A stretch of 64,000 nt of DNA from Candidatus Altimarinota bacterium (GCA_030683605.1 JAUXPL010000043.1:1-64000); one strand, 5' to 3'. Shown: positions 21,185 through 32,101, counted from the first letter of the stretch. Made by a program: numbers and translations. The notes: a model not told the origin generated them from the letters alone.

Positions 21185-22696
21185 TTATAAATTTCACATT
21201 ATTCATTTAAACACTTTTTCAACATATTCATCTACTTTTTTTCATTCACTTGCATATTTGAAATGTAATTCATATTTTTTATACACTAAATCATTATTCA
21301 AGAAATTTGATCATAACATAGTCCAAAATCTATATCATTTTCCAGGAGTTAACTTATGCCAAAAATTTGAATAAAGTTCTTGTCTTCATTCATAAAAATC
21401 TACTAGATCATTAGCATAATAATCTTCATCAAAATAATCAGGATTTGATACTTCTGAAAAATTTGATTTAGAAAATCAATATGAATAATATTTTTTGACA
21501 TTATTTCAATCAACTAAATATGTAATTTTTATTACATAATCTCTCTTATTTTGTAACAATATATTTTTTAATGGATCTTCTAGATTTACTATTTGATAAG
21601 GCAAAAATTTATAATTTAATAAATCTAGTATTATCTTTTCTTGTTTATCTATATCATTATTTTGTTTATTTAAAGGTCAATTTGAATAATATCTATTAAA
21701 TTTTTGACTAATATTTGCAGAAAAATTATCAAAAATAAAATCGTATAAATAATTTATTTTTTCTAGTTTTTTTATTTTAGCATTTTTTATTTCATATGTA
21801 TATCCTGCTTCAAAATATGATAAATCATAATTTTTATTATATTTTCTCATTATAGACTTCTCTATTTGTACCAATTCGTCCAATCATAATACTTTCACTT
21901 TTAGTGCATTTATATCTAGTTTTTTAGGATAAACTATTCATTGTCATATAAGTGATTTACAATAATTTCTAATAGTAGTAAAATCTTTAAAATCCACCAT
22001 TTCATCACTAAATCTTACAAAATCCCGTTCTATATTTTCTTTTCTTGTATTTGTGTAATCTCTTGCAAATTCTTTTCTTTTAGCTTCATCACTGATATCT
22101 AGTAACTTTATATTTCACTCCAATTCATTTCTAGTAGCCAAATAAAATACTGATTCATATTTTTTTGCACTAAATGTATTAAATATATAATTTTGAGCTT
22201 CTTGGGTTTCAGGTGGTAGTGTGTCTACTTCTGCATATATTATTTCTTTGTCATTATAGACAAATAAAGTCATTACATCATCTTCATTTGTTATATATCC
22301 ATTTTCATAGACAAGTCATTTTATTTTAACTCATTTAATATCTATTTCTTGCTTATTTCTAAGTATTTTGTATGTGAAATTTGCTACATATTTTTCTATA
22401 AGTCATACTAAAAATTCCATTGTTTCTGGAATCAATAATAATGGTAATTTATCTAAATTATTATAAAATTCTATCAAAGTATATGGATCGAAATGGTCAC
22501 TATGACTGTGACTTATAAATATAGCATCAATTTCTCAAAATTTTGAATAATCAATCTTGAAAGTTGGATTTCTAGCCATTAAATCTCAAAATACATAATT
22601 ACTAAGCCAACAATCACTAAGTATTTTTACTATTTTTCAATCTTTTCATTCAATATTTATCAAAAATTCTGAATGTCATAAGTAGTCTATTTTCAT
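21185..22696 (-). CDS. Metallo-beta-lactamase-fold hydrolase with a large C-terminal region
   Basis: A 503-residue protein. The N-terminal MBL domain (about 1-230) starts MKIDYLGHSEFLI and carries the metal motif SHSHSDHFDP, like UlaG/YcbL-type hydrolases. The remaining 270 residues are Asn/Tyr/Lys-rich without a recognised domain. The substrate is unknown. It ends the gene series that begins at 27545. Confidence 0.85.
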
Positions 22697-22723
22697 ATAT
22701 ATGTTATAATTAGTAAAAAGCAT

Positions 22724-22775
22724 TTAACCCCACTCCGCCCTACGGGCACCTCACCTTGTCATGGGAGGATTAACA
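22724..22775. repeat. Palindromic element
   Basis: The core reads CCGCCCTACGGGCACCTCAC, then CTTGTCATGGGAGG. It is intergenic between the DUF559-SDR gene and the MBL gene and closely related to the in-gene copy at 23450. Confidence 0.8.
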
Positions 22776-22811
22776 AAATATTTTAATTAATAGATTTGAA
22801 AATTTTTAAAT

Positions 22812-23849
22812 TTACAAATCTATTTCAAATCTGTTTTCTAGTCAATTTATTATATTATTTACTGTCTCTCAAATAATATCTAATGATGTAATTTTATCAG
22901 TTGAGAAATCTATATCTATTTCTGATTCATCATGAAATGTGGTTTCTACTATTCTAGGATTTATTATATGTATAGACTTACCTTTCATCTCATTTTTTAG
23001 TGCTCAAGCAAATCATCTGAGTCCAAATTTTGATGCTTGATATACTGCTCAGTATTTCATAAATTTCTTTGATATAATACTTCATATAAATATTATTTTT
23101 GATTTATTATTTAGATAAGGTTCCAATATTTTTATCATTATAATTGGTGAAAGTAGATTGAGATTGATTATTTCTTCATATTTATCACTATTTCAATTTT
23201 CAAACTTTCAAAAATGTCATACTCATGCATTTATAATAATTGTATCTAACTTTATATTTTCGTGTTCTAAATATTTAACAATATTGTTAAAAAGTGAATG
23301 TTTTGTTAAATCAATGTTAAATTCTTTTAAACCTGATTCTTGTGATTTTGATCTAGAAATTCATATCACATTGTTAAAATCTTTCAAATTTTGCATCAAA
23401 TAATTACCTATTCATTTTGATGTTCATGTTATTAATATATTTTTAGAAAACCCCTCCGCCCTTTGGGCACCTCCCCTTGTCAGGGGAGGATTTATAAAAT
23501 ATTCTAATTTTAACCTTACTTCATCTAATTTACTTAGAACTTCTTCATTTGAAAATCTAATAACTTTAATTCATAATTTATTAAATTCAATACTTCTTTC
23601 ATTATCATAATCAATTCTATCATCATGAATTTTTCAATCAATTTCTATAACAAGCTTTAATTCAGAACAGTAAAAATCTGCAATAAAATAACTTATCATC
23701 TTTTGTCTAGAAAATTTATATCACAATAGATTTTTTCATCTTAATAAACTATTCCAAATAAGTTTTTCAGCAGGTGTTTCATTTTTTCTATTATTTCTAG
23801 CTCTATCTATCAATCTATTATCATATTTTATATACAAGTATTTTTCCAT
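22812..23849 (-). CDS. DUF559 nuclease-like domain fused in frame to a short-chain dehydrogenase
   Basis: A single open frame of 345 codons. Residues 1-115 are a DUF559/very-short-patch-repair-like domain (NRKNETPAEKLIWNSLLRG, YFIADFYCSELKLVIEIDG, IKVIRFSNEEV). Residues about 116-132 are a palindromic-element peptide (NPPLTRGGAQRAEG). The rest is an SDR oxidoreductase with NILITGTSKGIG, INAGVG and the catalytic YQASK. No ATG lies at the SDR start, and no TAA/TAG separates the parts. It may be a true fusion, or two genes joined when the repeat replaced the stop and start. SDR residues look intact. Confidence 0.85.
23450..23492. repeat. Palindromic element inside the DUF559-SDR frame
   Basis: It contains CCCCTCCGCCCTTTGGGC and CTCCCCTTGTCAGGGGAGG. 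Read on the minus strand it gives PPLTRGGAQRAEG in frame with both domains. Confidence 0.85.
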
Positions 23850-23871
23850 GATTAATTATTATTTTACTATA

Positions 23872-23906
23872 CTCCTCCCTTGACAAGGGGAGGTTGGGAG
23901 GGGTTA
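23872..23906. repeat. Palindromic element after the SPL-like gene
   Basis: CTCCTCCCTTGACAAGGGGA pairs internally. It overlaps the stop codon of the radical SAM gene. Confidence 0.75.
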
Positions 23907-24998
23907 ATATTCTAAACAAAGTATACATTTATTATCCAAATTTTTAAACATAGTATAAAAATTATCTCTGACTTTTTTTGATTCTCTATAAAATCAATCA
24001 TTATCTAAGTCTAACATATGCAATATATCTAATTCTGGATATTTTGAAAGTATTTTATTATAGTCTTTTTTTGTATACAATAGTCATGAAGCAAATGTAG
24101 AATTTATCTTACAAAAATCAATTCTCTCACCTATATAATTAATAAATTCTCAGTATATTTTTTCATAATCGTTAATTGGTAATAATGGTAAAAACCTAAT
24201 ACCAACTTTGAATCATAAACTTATTAATTTATTAATAGCTTCAATTCTTGCATCCAAACTAGATGTAGATTTTTCATACTTATCTATCAAAATTTGAGGA
24301 TTAAGAGAAAATGCTATTTCTGTATTTTTAGGCACAAATCATAAATCAAGTAATGGTTTTATATTCGATGATTTAGTTCTGATTTCCATCTTTACTCTTA
24401 CTTCTTGTCCCCCCGCCTTACTAAGGAGGGGGTTAGGGTGTGGTCAAAATTTTTCAAAAAATTCTATAAATTCTTCACAAAATCAGCTAAACATATCCAT
24501 TCATAAAATATCAGAATAATCAGATGAATAGAACCATATATCATTTTGCCCTCACTCAATCTCTCCCAAAGGGAGAGAAGAAGCTACAGTTAATTGGTCT
24601 ATTCCCTCTCCCTTTGGGAGAGGGCTAGGGTGAGGGCTTATATTTTTCAACTTCTCTTCTATATCTTTTTTAATATCATCATAATTTACAAATATTACCA
24701 TATTTTCATTTTTGAATGCTCATTTAAGATAACAATATGAACAATCAAAAATACAGTTCAAACTAGTTTTAAAAAAAAATGCTTGCTTTGTATGTCAATA
24801 TCAGATAGGAGCATCACTTACGGAATTTGTATTCAATTTTGCTATTATTAATGCTTTTTTTGAATCTATATTATTATAATTTTTATCAAATAGATTTTTA
24901 TAATTGTTAATATAAATAACCTGAGAATTTTTAAATTTCTCAAGTATTTTTTTTGTTTGAGGATATTCTTTTGCTTGTTTCTCTATATATATTATCAT
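23904..24998 (-). CDS. Spore-photoproduct-lyase-like radical SAM protein with two repeat insertions
   Basis: A 364-residue protein. It has the radical SAM cluster motif CIFDCSYC (CxxxCxxC), YSSDYSD and VKMEIRTKS, the order seen in SPL family DNA-repair enzymes, and a C-terminal ILCLEY. Two palindromic elements are read in frame: one gives SPHPSPLPKGEG...SSLPLGEIEGG before WFYSSDYSD, the other GPHPNPLLSKAGGQ before VRVKMEIRTKS. Both fall between conserved blocks. This organism surely makes no spores, so it may repair thymine dimers or do something related. Substrate not certain. Confidence 0.85.
24408..24442. repeat. In-gene palindromic element (SPL-like gene, second copy)
   Basis: CCCCCCGCCTTACTAAGGAG followed by GGGGTTAGGGTG. 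In frame on the minus strand it encodes PHPNPLLSKAGG. Confidence 0.85.
24545..24638. repeat. In-gene palindromic element (SPL-like gene, first copy)
   Basis: Inverted arms CCCTCACTCAATCTCTCCC and GGGAGAGGGCTAGGGTGAGG enclose two CTCCC(T/A)..GGGAG hairpins. It adds about 31 residues in frame, including one TGA read as Gly. Confidence 0.85.
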
Positions 24999-25011
24999 TT
25001 TATGTAGCCCC

Positions 25012-25048
25012 TTGCCCTTATATAAGGGAAAGGATTCAGGTTAGGGTT
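25012..25048. repeat. Palindromic element before the SPL-like gene
   Basis: GCCCCTTGCCCTTATATAAG followed by GGAAAGGATTCAGGTTAGGG, the same type as at 4744. It lies intergenic between the phosphorylase and SPL-like genes. Confidence 0.75.
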
Positions 25049-25055
25049 ATAAAAT

Positions 25056-25892
25056 TTACTTAATTAAATATTTTTCTAAATCTTTCTCTAATAATACTAA
25101 AAAATCTTTCTTTCAATGTTCCTTATTTTCTTCAAAATATACATCAAAATTATCATTTACCAAAGCTAAATATCTATAATATAATCTCTTAAATATCTCA
25201 TTTTCACTAAAAGTAAAACTAAAATAATCTTTATATTTTTCAAATACTTTATTTTCTTTTATTTTTCTTTGAAAAGAAAAAGTATTTTCTAAATAGTTAT
25301 AAATTTTTTCAAATAATAGTCTATAATCTATATTTTCTGACAATGATTTTTTTGCTTTATTGAAATCAAAATTCATTGTTTCAATTCATACATCATCAAC
25401 TGGTACTTTAAGTATTATTCTAGCCAAACTAAAACTATCACATACTTTTTCGAATCAATAAGATTCCATATCTACATACAGCTCATCACTTAAGTCATTT
25501 TTATCATAAACTACTTTTTCGCTACAAGCTATACTTACTAATTCTCAAAAATCAAGTAAATGTGGAATAATTAATTCTTTATTATTAGACAAATTAAATA
25601 TTCTAGAAATTTGAATAAATCAATTTATTCAATAGAAAAATTGGTCCTCATCTCCCCTGACAAGGGGAGAATTGAGAGGGGTTTTAATTTTACCACAAAC
25701 TCAAATATTCACCACAAAATCAAAATGATTATTTTTTTCCAAAAAACGAGTCAAATTCAATATCATATTATAATTCCCTATTCAAGTCGTTAAAAAGCTT
25801 GTTTTAATATCTCTTAAAGCAAGCTTTATTATTTGTTCTTTAACAACATTTAGTTCTTGTGATAATGCTCCTACAATTAGTATTTTGTACAT
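25056..25892 (-). CDS. Nucleoside phosphorylase-family protein
   Basis: A 278-residue protein of the purine/uridine phosphorylase and MTA/SAH nucleosidase superfamily: MYKILIVGALSQELNVV, LTTGIGNYNMI, VNIGVCGKI and VDMESYGFEKV (the ligand-binding MES motif). A palindromic element at 25652-25686 is read in frame, adding KTPLNSPLVRGDEDQ between strand and loop after the VCGK block. The exact reaction is not clear. Futalosine-hydrolase-like and SAH-type enzymes are alternatives. It lies 4 bases after patatin. Confidence 0.8.
25652..25686. repeat. In-gene palindromic element (nucleoside phosphorylase)
   Basis: CATCTCCCCTGACAAGGGGA plus GAATTGAGAGGGG; in frame it encodes TPLNSPLVRGDE. Confidence 0.85.
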
Positions 25893-25896
25893 TTTG

Positions 25897-26778
25897 TTAT
25901 ATATCTCATAATACTAAACTAGCCTCCTCATAGCCTTTTTTAATTAATTCATCCAATTTATCAAAACTTAAAAAATCCATATCTCATAAATCTGGTTTTA
26001 CTAATAAAACATTTTTTCAATCTGTATTTATAGATATTTGTTCATTTGTTTTCATCATAAGAAGAAATGACCTCTGTAATACTTGATAATTAAGATTAAC
26101 AAATCATGTATCAAATTCGTATCAAAATATTTTTTTCTTTGTTTTTAATTTTCAATTCACATCTTTTATAACACTTACAGCTATAATATTATTTAAATCT
26201 AATACCTCAATTGGTAAATTACAAATAATTCATCAATCAATATAAATATTTGTTCATATTTTATAAGGTTTAAATATTCATGGTAAGCTTATACTAGCTC
26301 TAATAGCATCTATTATTTTTCATTTTTCAAATATTGTTTTTTCTCATGTTTCTATATTTGTTGCTACAATTTTTAATTTTATATCTAATTCTTCTATTCT
26401 TATTTCTCAAAATACTTCTTCCAATTTTTTATATATTTTATCTCATTTTATCAATCAATTTTTTAAATCAAAATCAATTAACTTCAAAAAATTAATAGAT
26501 TTTGCGAATTCCATCATATAGTCACTAGTCTTTCAAGATGCATAAAACGAAGCTATAATAGCTCACATAGAAGTACCAGATATTTCTTTTATAATTATGC
26601 AATTTTCTTCTAAATATTTAATAACTCATATATGTGACAATCCTAGTGCAGATCATCATCCAAGAGCTAGTCAATATTGTTTTTGTACAATATTTTGTAC
26701 ACTTGTAATATTATTTGGAATAATATTTTTATTATGAAATTCTCAATTAGTAATTTCTTTTGTACTTATTTTATTCAT
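25897..26778 (-). CDS. Patatin-like phospholipase
   Basis: A 293-residue serine acyl hydrolase. The oxyanion stretch LALGGGSALGLSHIG (three glycines by TGA/GGA in a row), the nucleophile elbow EISGTSMGAII (GxSxG) and the catalytic-dyad Asp in YIDGG are all in order. It may cut membrane phospholipids, own or host. It starts 2 bases after the phosphodiester glycosidase gene, in the same operon. Confidence 0.93.
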
Positions 26779-26780
26779 TT

Positions 26781-27545
26781 TTATTTATTATAAATAATAT
26801 TATATTGTGGAACAGCCCATTTTCAATAAAAACTATTTAATCAATTATTGAAATATGAAAACTGTGCTGAAGGTCATCAATCCATCATAATTACATTATT
26901 TTTTGTAATACCATACTCTGTAATTAATTGGTCCATTTCTAATTGAGTTTTGTTTTTAGCTATGAAAAAAATAATATTTTTATCTCCTTTTATTCATATA
27001 TAAGATCTTCATACTTTACTATCTATTGAAGAATCAACACTTGGATTAAATGCAACAATTAATTCTTTATTATTTGTATTAAATAAGTCTTTTTCGTCAT
27101 ATCATTCAATTATTTTAAGATTTTCATTTTTGTCTATTATAATAGTTCTCTTAGCTAAATCATTATCTACATAACTATTTATTATCTTTCCAGCAGACTT
27201 TAGAGGAAAACTTAAAAATGTAGGATTTTTTTCTGCATTAAAAAATTGTCAATTCACCATAGCAAAAACTTTATTATTTTTTCAAACAGATAAATCTTTT
27301 GGATAAAATCTATAAAATCTATCTTTTTTAGAAGTAGATTTTTCATAATCTATAAATATTTTTCATGTACTAGAATTCACCATTCAAAAACTCACTCATG
27401 CATTATTTAAATCTACATCTATTATAGATATTTCCTTACTAGAATTTTGAAATAGCTTTATTCACTTCTCTTGATGTACCAAATAATTAGAATTGCCACA
27501 AGAAATTAGTAAAAGTAGAATAAATATTAGTAAAAGTTTTTTCAT
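26781..27545 (-). CDS. Lipoprotein of the phosphodiester glycosidase (NAGPA/DUF2233) family
   Basis: A 254-residue protein with a lipoprotein signal peptide (LLLLISC lipobox, Cys near residue 16). The body shows MVNGQFFNAEKNPT, SAGKIINS and NVIMMDGGPSAQFSY, hallmarks of the family that uncovers sugars from phosphodiester links. It is exported and lipid-anchored. It is first in an operon with patatin and the nucleoside phosphorylase. Confidence 0.88.
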
Positions 27546-27615
27546 CAATATATTTTTTATTTAATAATCTTAAGTATATTTCAAATAGCTAATTTGTAAA
27601 TAATAAATTTTGTAA

Positions 27616-27642
27616 TTGACTAAATAAAAATAATACTATAAT
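27616..27642 (+). promoter_or_regulatory. Promoter of the small gene at 27669
   Basis: TTGACT at 27616-27621 and a perfect TATAAT at 27637-27642, spacer 15. AAGGAGG follows just before the ATG. Confidence 0.65.
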
Positions 27643-27668
27643 ATATTTACTTTCTATAAGGAGGCTTT

Positions 27669-27815
27669 ATGCAAAAAAAACAAGTAAGACCTACAAAAAA
27701 ACAATTACAAAAAATCTATGGTATTAACTATCGTAAGTATCTAAATAGAATGAAAATGAGAAAACTACAACAAACATTTGATGTAATTTTCATTATTATT
27801 GAAAATAAGGCATAA
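27669..27815 (+). CDS. Very small basic protein, canonical-code style
   Basis: A 48-residue, strongly basic protein (MQKKQVRPTKKQLQKIYG, then RMKMRKLQQTFD) with a hydrophobic end (FIIIENKA). It has AAGGAGG 5 bases before ATG, a clear promoter and its own terminator. Its single Gly is GGT. It may be a nucleic-acid binding or regulatory peptide; no family is recognised. Confidence 0.6.
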   Translation: MQKKQVRPTKKQLQKIYGINYRKYLNRMKMRKLQQTFDVIFIIIENKA

Positions 27816-27874
27816 TATAATGTCGAAGAAAATTACTGATGTCTAGATTGACTTCAAAAAAAAGGATGGAAACT

Positions 27875-27904
27875 AAAAAGCCAATACAATGTATTGGCTT
27901 TTTA
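27875..27904. terminator. Terminator after the small basic protein and Bcp
   Basis: AAAAAGCCAATAC and GTATTGGCTTTTT with a short loop, between convergent genes. Confidence 0.9.
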
Positions 27905-27908
27905 AGAT

Positions 27909-28367
27909 TTAAACTTCTTTTAACAATCTATCAGCATGTCCTGTTGCTTTTACATTTCTCCATTCTTTTAATATTTCTCAGTTAGCATCTACTAAAAAAG
28001 TACTTCTAATAACTCACATCACTTTTTTTCAATAATTATTCTTTTCTCCATAAACTCACAACTCTTTATGTAAAACTAAATCTGGATCAGAAATCAAATC
28101 TATTTCTAGATTTTGCTTTTCTATGAAATTTTTATGTGAATCCATACTATCTTTTGATATTCAGATAACTGCTACTCACAATTTTTTGAACTCATTTTTT
28201 AAACAAGAAAAATCTTTGTTTTCAATAGTACAACCAGGAGTATTGTCTTTTGGATAAAAATAAAGTAATGTTTTTTCTCAAAAAGATAACAAATCTTTTA
28301 AGCTAAATTCTCAATGTTGTCCAGTATATGCAATAGCATCATATTTATTTTCTAAATTCAATTTCAT
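27909..28367 (-). CDS. bcp: Thioredoxin-dependent peroxiredoxin (Bcp/PrxQ type)
   Basis: A 152-residue peroxidase. The peroxidatic Cys is in YPKDNTPGCTIENKDF; the conserved Arg is in VIRSTFLV. The usual resolving Cys five residues on is replaced (Asn), with a Cys nine residues on instead, so it may be 1-Cys or use another partner. It lies 92 bases after the Fur-family gene and reduces peroxides. Confidence 0.93.
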
Positions 28368-28423
28368 AATAATATAATTAAAAATTAAAATTTTAAAACA
28401 ATATTTATTAAAAATAGTGAGTT

Positions 28424-28458
28424 TTCCCCCTCCCTAATATTAGGGAGGGCTAGGGTGG
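28424..28458. repeat. Palindromic element at the end of the Fur gene
   Basis: CCCCCTCCCTAATATTAGGG plus AGGGCTAGGG. It is located between Bcp and the Fur-family gene, just after the latter's stop. Confidence 0.8.
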
Positions 28459-28459
28459 G

Positions 28460-28807
28460 TTAAGCACTTACAAACTCTCAGAACACTTTTAAATCAACTT
28501 CTGAAATCTTGAAATTTTCTGGTAAATTTGGTAAAACAAAACAATGATCCATATCCATGATTTCTCAAGTATTTTTGTCAATTAAATGAAAATGGCTTCA
28601 TTTATTTTTTTCAAAATATGCTTTTTTACCTACTCAAATGACTTTTACTAAATCTCATTTATTAACTAGTTCCTCAACATTTCTATAAATAGATGACTTC
28701 CCAGCTTCTGGATATTTTTTTGATATTTTATCATATATATCTTCTACTGTTAAATGCTGACAATCACAGATTTTTATGATTTCTTCTGTATAATAATGTA
28801 TTTTCAC
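28460..28807 (-). CDS. Fur-family transcription regulator
   Basis: A 115-residue winged-helix protein starting at GTG. The recognition region is LTVEDIYDKISKKYPEAGKSSIYRNVEELVNKG. The metal-binding part has HFHLIDKNTGEI and a single Cys near the end, but no CxxC pairs for structural zinc. It may be a Fur, PerR or Zur relative; the peroxiredoxin next door would fit peroxide or metal control. The palindrome at 28873 is a likely operator. Confidence 0.85.
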
Positions 28808-28872
28808 TTGTTTTATTATTAATTACTAATTATTAATAATATAAATAAAAAAAATAAAAAAGCAAATTATTT

Positions 28873-28887
28873 TGAGAATAATTCTCA
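28873..28887. promoter_or_regulatory. Fur-type operator palindrome
   Basis: TGAGAATAATTCTCA is a perfect 7-1-7 palindrome, the form of Fur, Zur and PerR boxes. It lies between the Fur-family gene and the divergent gene at 28971, so it could control both. Confidence 0.7.
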
Positions 28888-28970
28888 TTATATAAATAGT
28901 AGAGCATATATTTGACAAAAATAAAGATTATATGTTATGATATAATTAATTTATATAATAAAATATTTTA

Positions 28971-29714
28971 ATGAATAATTTTGTATGAACATTTGAGGAT
29001 GTTCAAGAAATAGGAGATAATTATAATAGTAATAATTCTTCTAACATAAAAGATGTTATAAGTAATACTATTAATAATTTCAAATCAAAATTATTAGGAA
29101 TTCTAAGCCCTAATATTACAAAAACTATTAAAAAAGAAAAAATAGTTGATTTTTATGATAACAAAAAAACTAAAAGTATATTATTAACAAACGAGGAAAA
29201 AAGTGTATTATTTACAAAATTAACTAGAAATAAAGCAGATATAAGTAAATTAAAAAACAATTTATTATGAGAAAGAAACCTATTATCACATTTTGAAAAA
29301 ATTGCTAAATTTATCCCAGGTTGAGCAATTACCGTAAGATATAAACTTAATAAAAATATAAAAGAAATTGAAGATAAATTAATAGAATTAGAAATACAAA
29401 ATTTAAAAATAAATGATAAATTAAATCCGTTTGAAAAAGACAAAAAAGCATGGGATAAAAACATATTTAATAATGATAACATAGATTCTAATAATGTAAT
29501 TAAAAAACTTAGTATAGAAGAAAAAATGGATAATAATATAGCTAAATTAGAAACTAAACTAGATTTTGAAAAAAAATTATACACTAGGTTTCAAAATCTA
29601 TCATGAAATCATGATGAAGAAATAAAAAAAATTCAATATAATATTGATGAAATAACAGATAATTTAATAAAGCTTAAAATTCAAAAATTAAAAATGTCGA
29701 AACCAAAAAAATAA
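28971..29714 (+). CDS. Coiled-coil protein of unknown function
   Basis: A 247-residue protein, mostly Lys/Glu/Asn-rich helix with heptad-like patterns from about residue 60 to the end (EIEDKLIELEIQNLKIND; DEEIKKIQYNIDEITDNL). A short amphipathic piece, HFEKIAKFIPGGAITVR, stands in the middle. It is divergent from the Fur gene and behind the Fur-type palindrome, so metal or peroxide status may control it. No known family. Confidence 0.7.
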
Positions 29715-29742
29715 CTAATTGCTATGCAATTAGTTATTTTTT
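29706..29742. terminator. Terminator between convergent genes
   Basis: AATAACTAATTGC and GCAATTAGTTATT with a short loop and a T run. Confidence 0.9.
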
Positions 29743-29746
29743 TGGT

Positions 29747-31924
29747 TTAATTCATTTTAGATATTCATTCTCATAAAGTAACTGTTTTCATATTTTTTAA
29801 TTTAACATAATCAACAATTTGTTGTAACAAAGCAGGTGTATTACTATAAAATCATAAGTTATCTCATTGGTCATGTAATTCTAATATTAACCATTTTTTC
29901 TCAGCCAAAGCTGTATCTATATATCATTTAACCATTTCAAATGTAGTATCTGTTGTTATTTCTTGATCTTTTAATTGAAATCTATCTGAAGAAGGTGTAT
30001 TGTATCATCTAGTTACACTTCTAGCTCATATATATCATGCTTCTTGAAGTATATCTATAGTAGTATCGTTATATTCTCAATATGGATATACAAAAGTTTT
30101 TGCATCTATTCAATATGCAGCTAAATCAGCTTTAGAATTAATTATCTCATCTCTAGCTCACGATAATGTTATTTGATTCAAATCAGAATGTGTAACAGAA
30201 TGAGATGCTATCTCATGTCAATTATCATATAATTCTTTAATTTGTGCTTTAGACATATAACCAACATAATTGTATGATGCAGTAAATATTGCTTGTGTAC
30301 TTTTTATACCTGCTGCATCCAATATAGGTATTGCTCTATCATAAATATTCTTAAATCAATCATCAAATGTAAAAGTTATCATTCATTCAGTAAATATATC
30401 ATCTGGAGCTAAAACTAAACTAACATCATCAATATTTAAATATCAAACTGTATTAATAACATGAAAAACAGTTAATCAAATAACATTTTGAGGTATAGTT
30501 ATATTTGTAGTATATTTTCTCCATCATGTACTTTTTGGAACACTTCATATATATGCATAAGTATAAGATCAATCTGTTAATTTATATCTAGCAGTAATTG
30601 AAGTTGCAACATTTGAGTCATACATATCACTGAAAGTATAAGTTTTTCATGCAGTTACAATTATATCATCAAAAAACCATTTAGCATCTCAATTAGTATA
30701 TGAAGTTATTTCAACTTTTGCAGATTTTGAACTATTATATCATAACGCTGGATATGAATATGTAGATACGTTATTTCACCAACCTCATTTATTCCAATAT
30801 TTTGGAGAGTTTCAATTCGCAGTTTCCAAATTATTATTTAATACTAAATTTCAATCAGTACTAGGAGGTGTTGGTGGAGTAATTACAATTACTTTTTCTT
30901 TTATACTAACATTATCAATTACAAGATATCATATACTGTTTATTACATGAAATACAGTTAATGATACAGTGTTAGCTGGAACTATTAAATCAGAAGAAAA
31001 TTCTTGCCATCATGTGTTTTTTCAAGCATATCATAAATATCAATAAGTATATGATCAATCTAACATTTTGTATCTAACTGTAACATAAGTGTCTGTACTA
31101 GAACTATACATATCAGAAAATGTATAAGTTTTACCTGGTGTTACCGCTACTTCATCAAAAAACCATTTAGCATCTCAATTAGTATACGATGTTACATCAA
31201 TCTTAGCTGCTTTTGCACTATTATATCAAGTTGTAGGATAAGTATATGTAGATACATTTGTTCCCCATCATCCTTTTGACCAGTTTGTTGGAACACTTCA
31301 ATTTGAAGCTTCTAAAGTAGAATTTAAAACTAAATTTCAATCAGTACTTGGTGTAGGTTCTTCAACAACAGGAGGTGGAGTAACAACTACTATTTTATCA
31401 GTCAAACTAGCATCATCAATAGTTAAGTATCATACACTATTTATTACATGAAAAACTGTTACAGATACAACATTTGCTGGAGCTGTAAAATCTGCAGTAA
31501 ATTTTTGAAATCATGTAGTCTTAGGAGCAGAACCTAAATATCAATAACTATATGTTCAATCAGATAATTTATATCTAGCAGTTACTGATGTAACTATGTT
31601 AGAATCATACATATCTGAAAAAGTATATGTTTGCCCTCCTGTTATAGCAACTTCATTAAAAAACCATTTTGCATCTCAATTAGTATATCAAGATACAACT
31701 ATATTTGCAGCACTATTACTATTATATCAAGGTGCTGGGTATACAAATTTAGATATATTTTTTCACCAATTACCTTTATACCAATCTGTTGGTAATCAAG
31801 CTGTTCAAGATTCTAAATTAGAATTCAATATCATATTGGTACCTGATGCAGATACCAAACTAATATTTCACAAAAATAATATTCATATTAAAAATAATAT
31901 AAAATATAAAAATATATTCTTCAT
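29747..31924 (-). CDS. Secreted polysaccharide deacetylase with three beta-sandwich repeats
   Basis: A 725-residue protein. A signal peptide (ends near SLVSASG) is followed by three copies of a roughly 160-residue carbohydrate-binding-like module, each with SYTNGDAKWFF, YTFSDMY, VTARYK and VTVFHVINSVGYLTIDD. The copies are joined by Pro/Thr-rich linkers (TPPPVVEEPTPS). The C-terminal 220 residues are a NodB deacetylase with FTFDDGF, SHSVTHSDL and FVYPYGEYND. It probably removes acetyl groups from peptidoglycan, chitin or capsule on the own or a host surface. The start is the ATG giving the best signal peptide. Confidence 0.93.
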
Positions 31925-32077
31925 ATTAATAAAAGTTAAAAATTGCATAATAATTAAACATTTTTCACTAAAAATATAGACGAATTTAATTAATCTCGTC
32001 TAAAATTTTTAAAACATATATATTATATATAAATAGTTCAAAAAAGCAAAAAAATATAAAATAAAAAATAAGATAAT

Positions 32078-32098
32078 ATTGATTACCTTATTTTTATA
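32078..32098. terminator. Terminator behind the TGA of the gene at 32102
   Basis: AAATAAGGTAAT and ATTATCTTATTT pair imperfectly, with a T run on the minus strand. The stem starts within a few bases of the TGA. Confidence 0.75.
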
Positions 32099-32101
32099 TG
32101 T

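Noticed and set aside
29750-31900. Regularly spaced similar segments as a CRISPR-like array
   Set aside because: The spacing is about 480 bases and the similarity is at protein level; these are duplicated binding modules.
31596-31979. A 127-residue plus-strand frame
   Set aside because: It lies opposite the N-terminal module of the deacetylase and follows its codon periodicity; no independent start signal.
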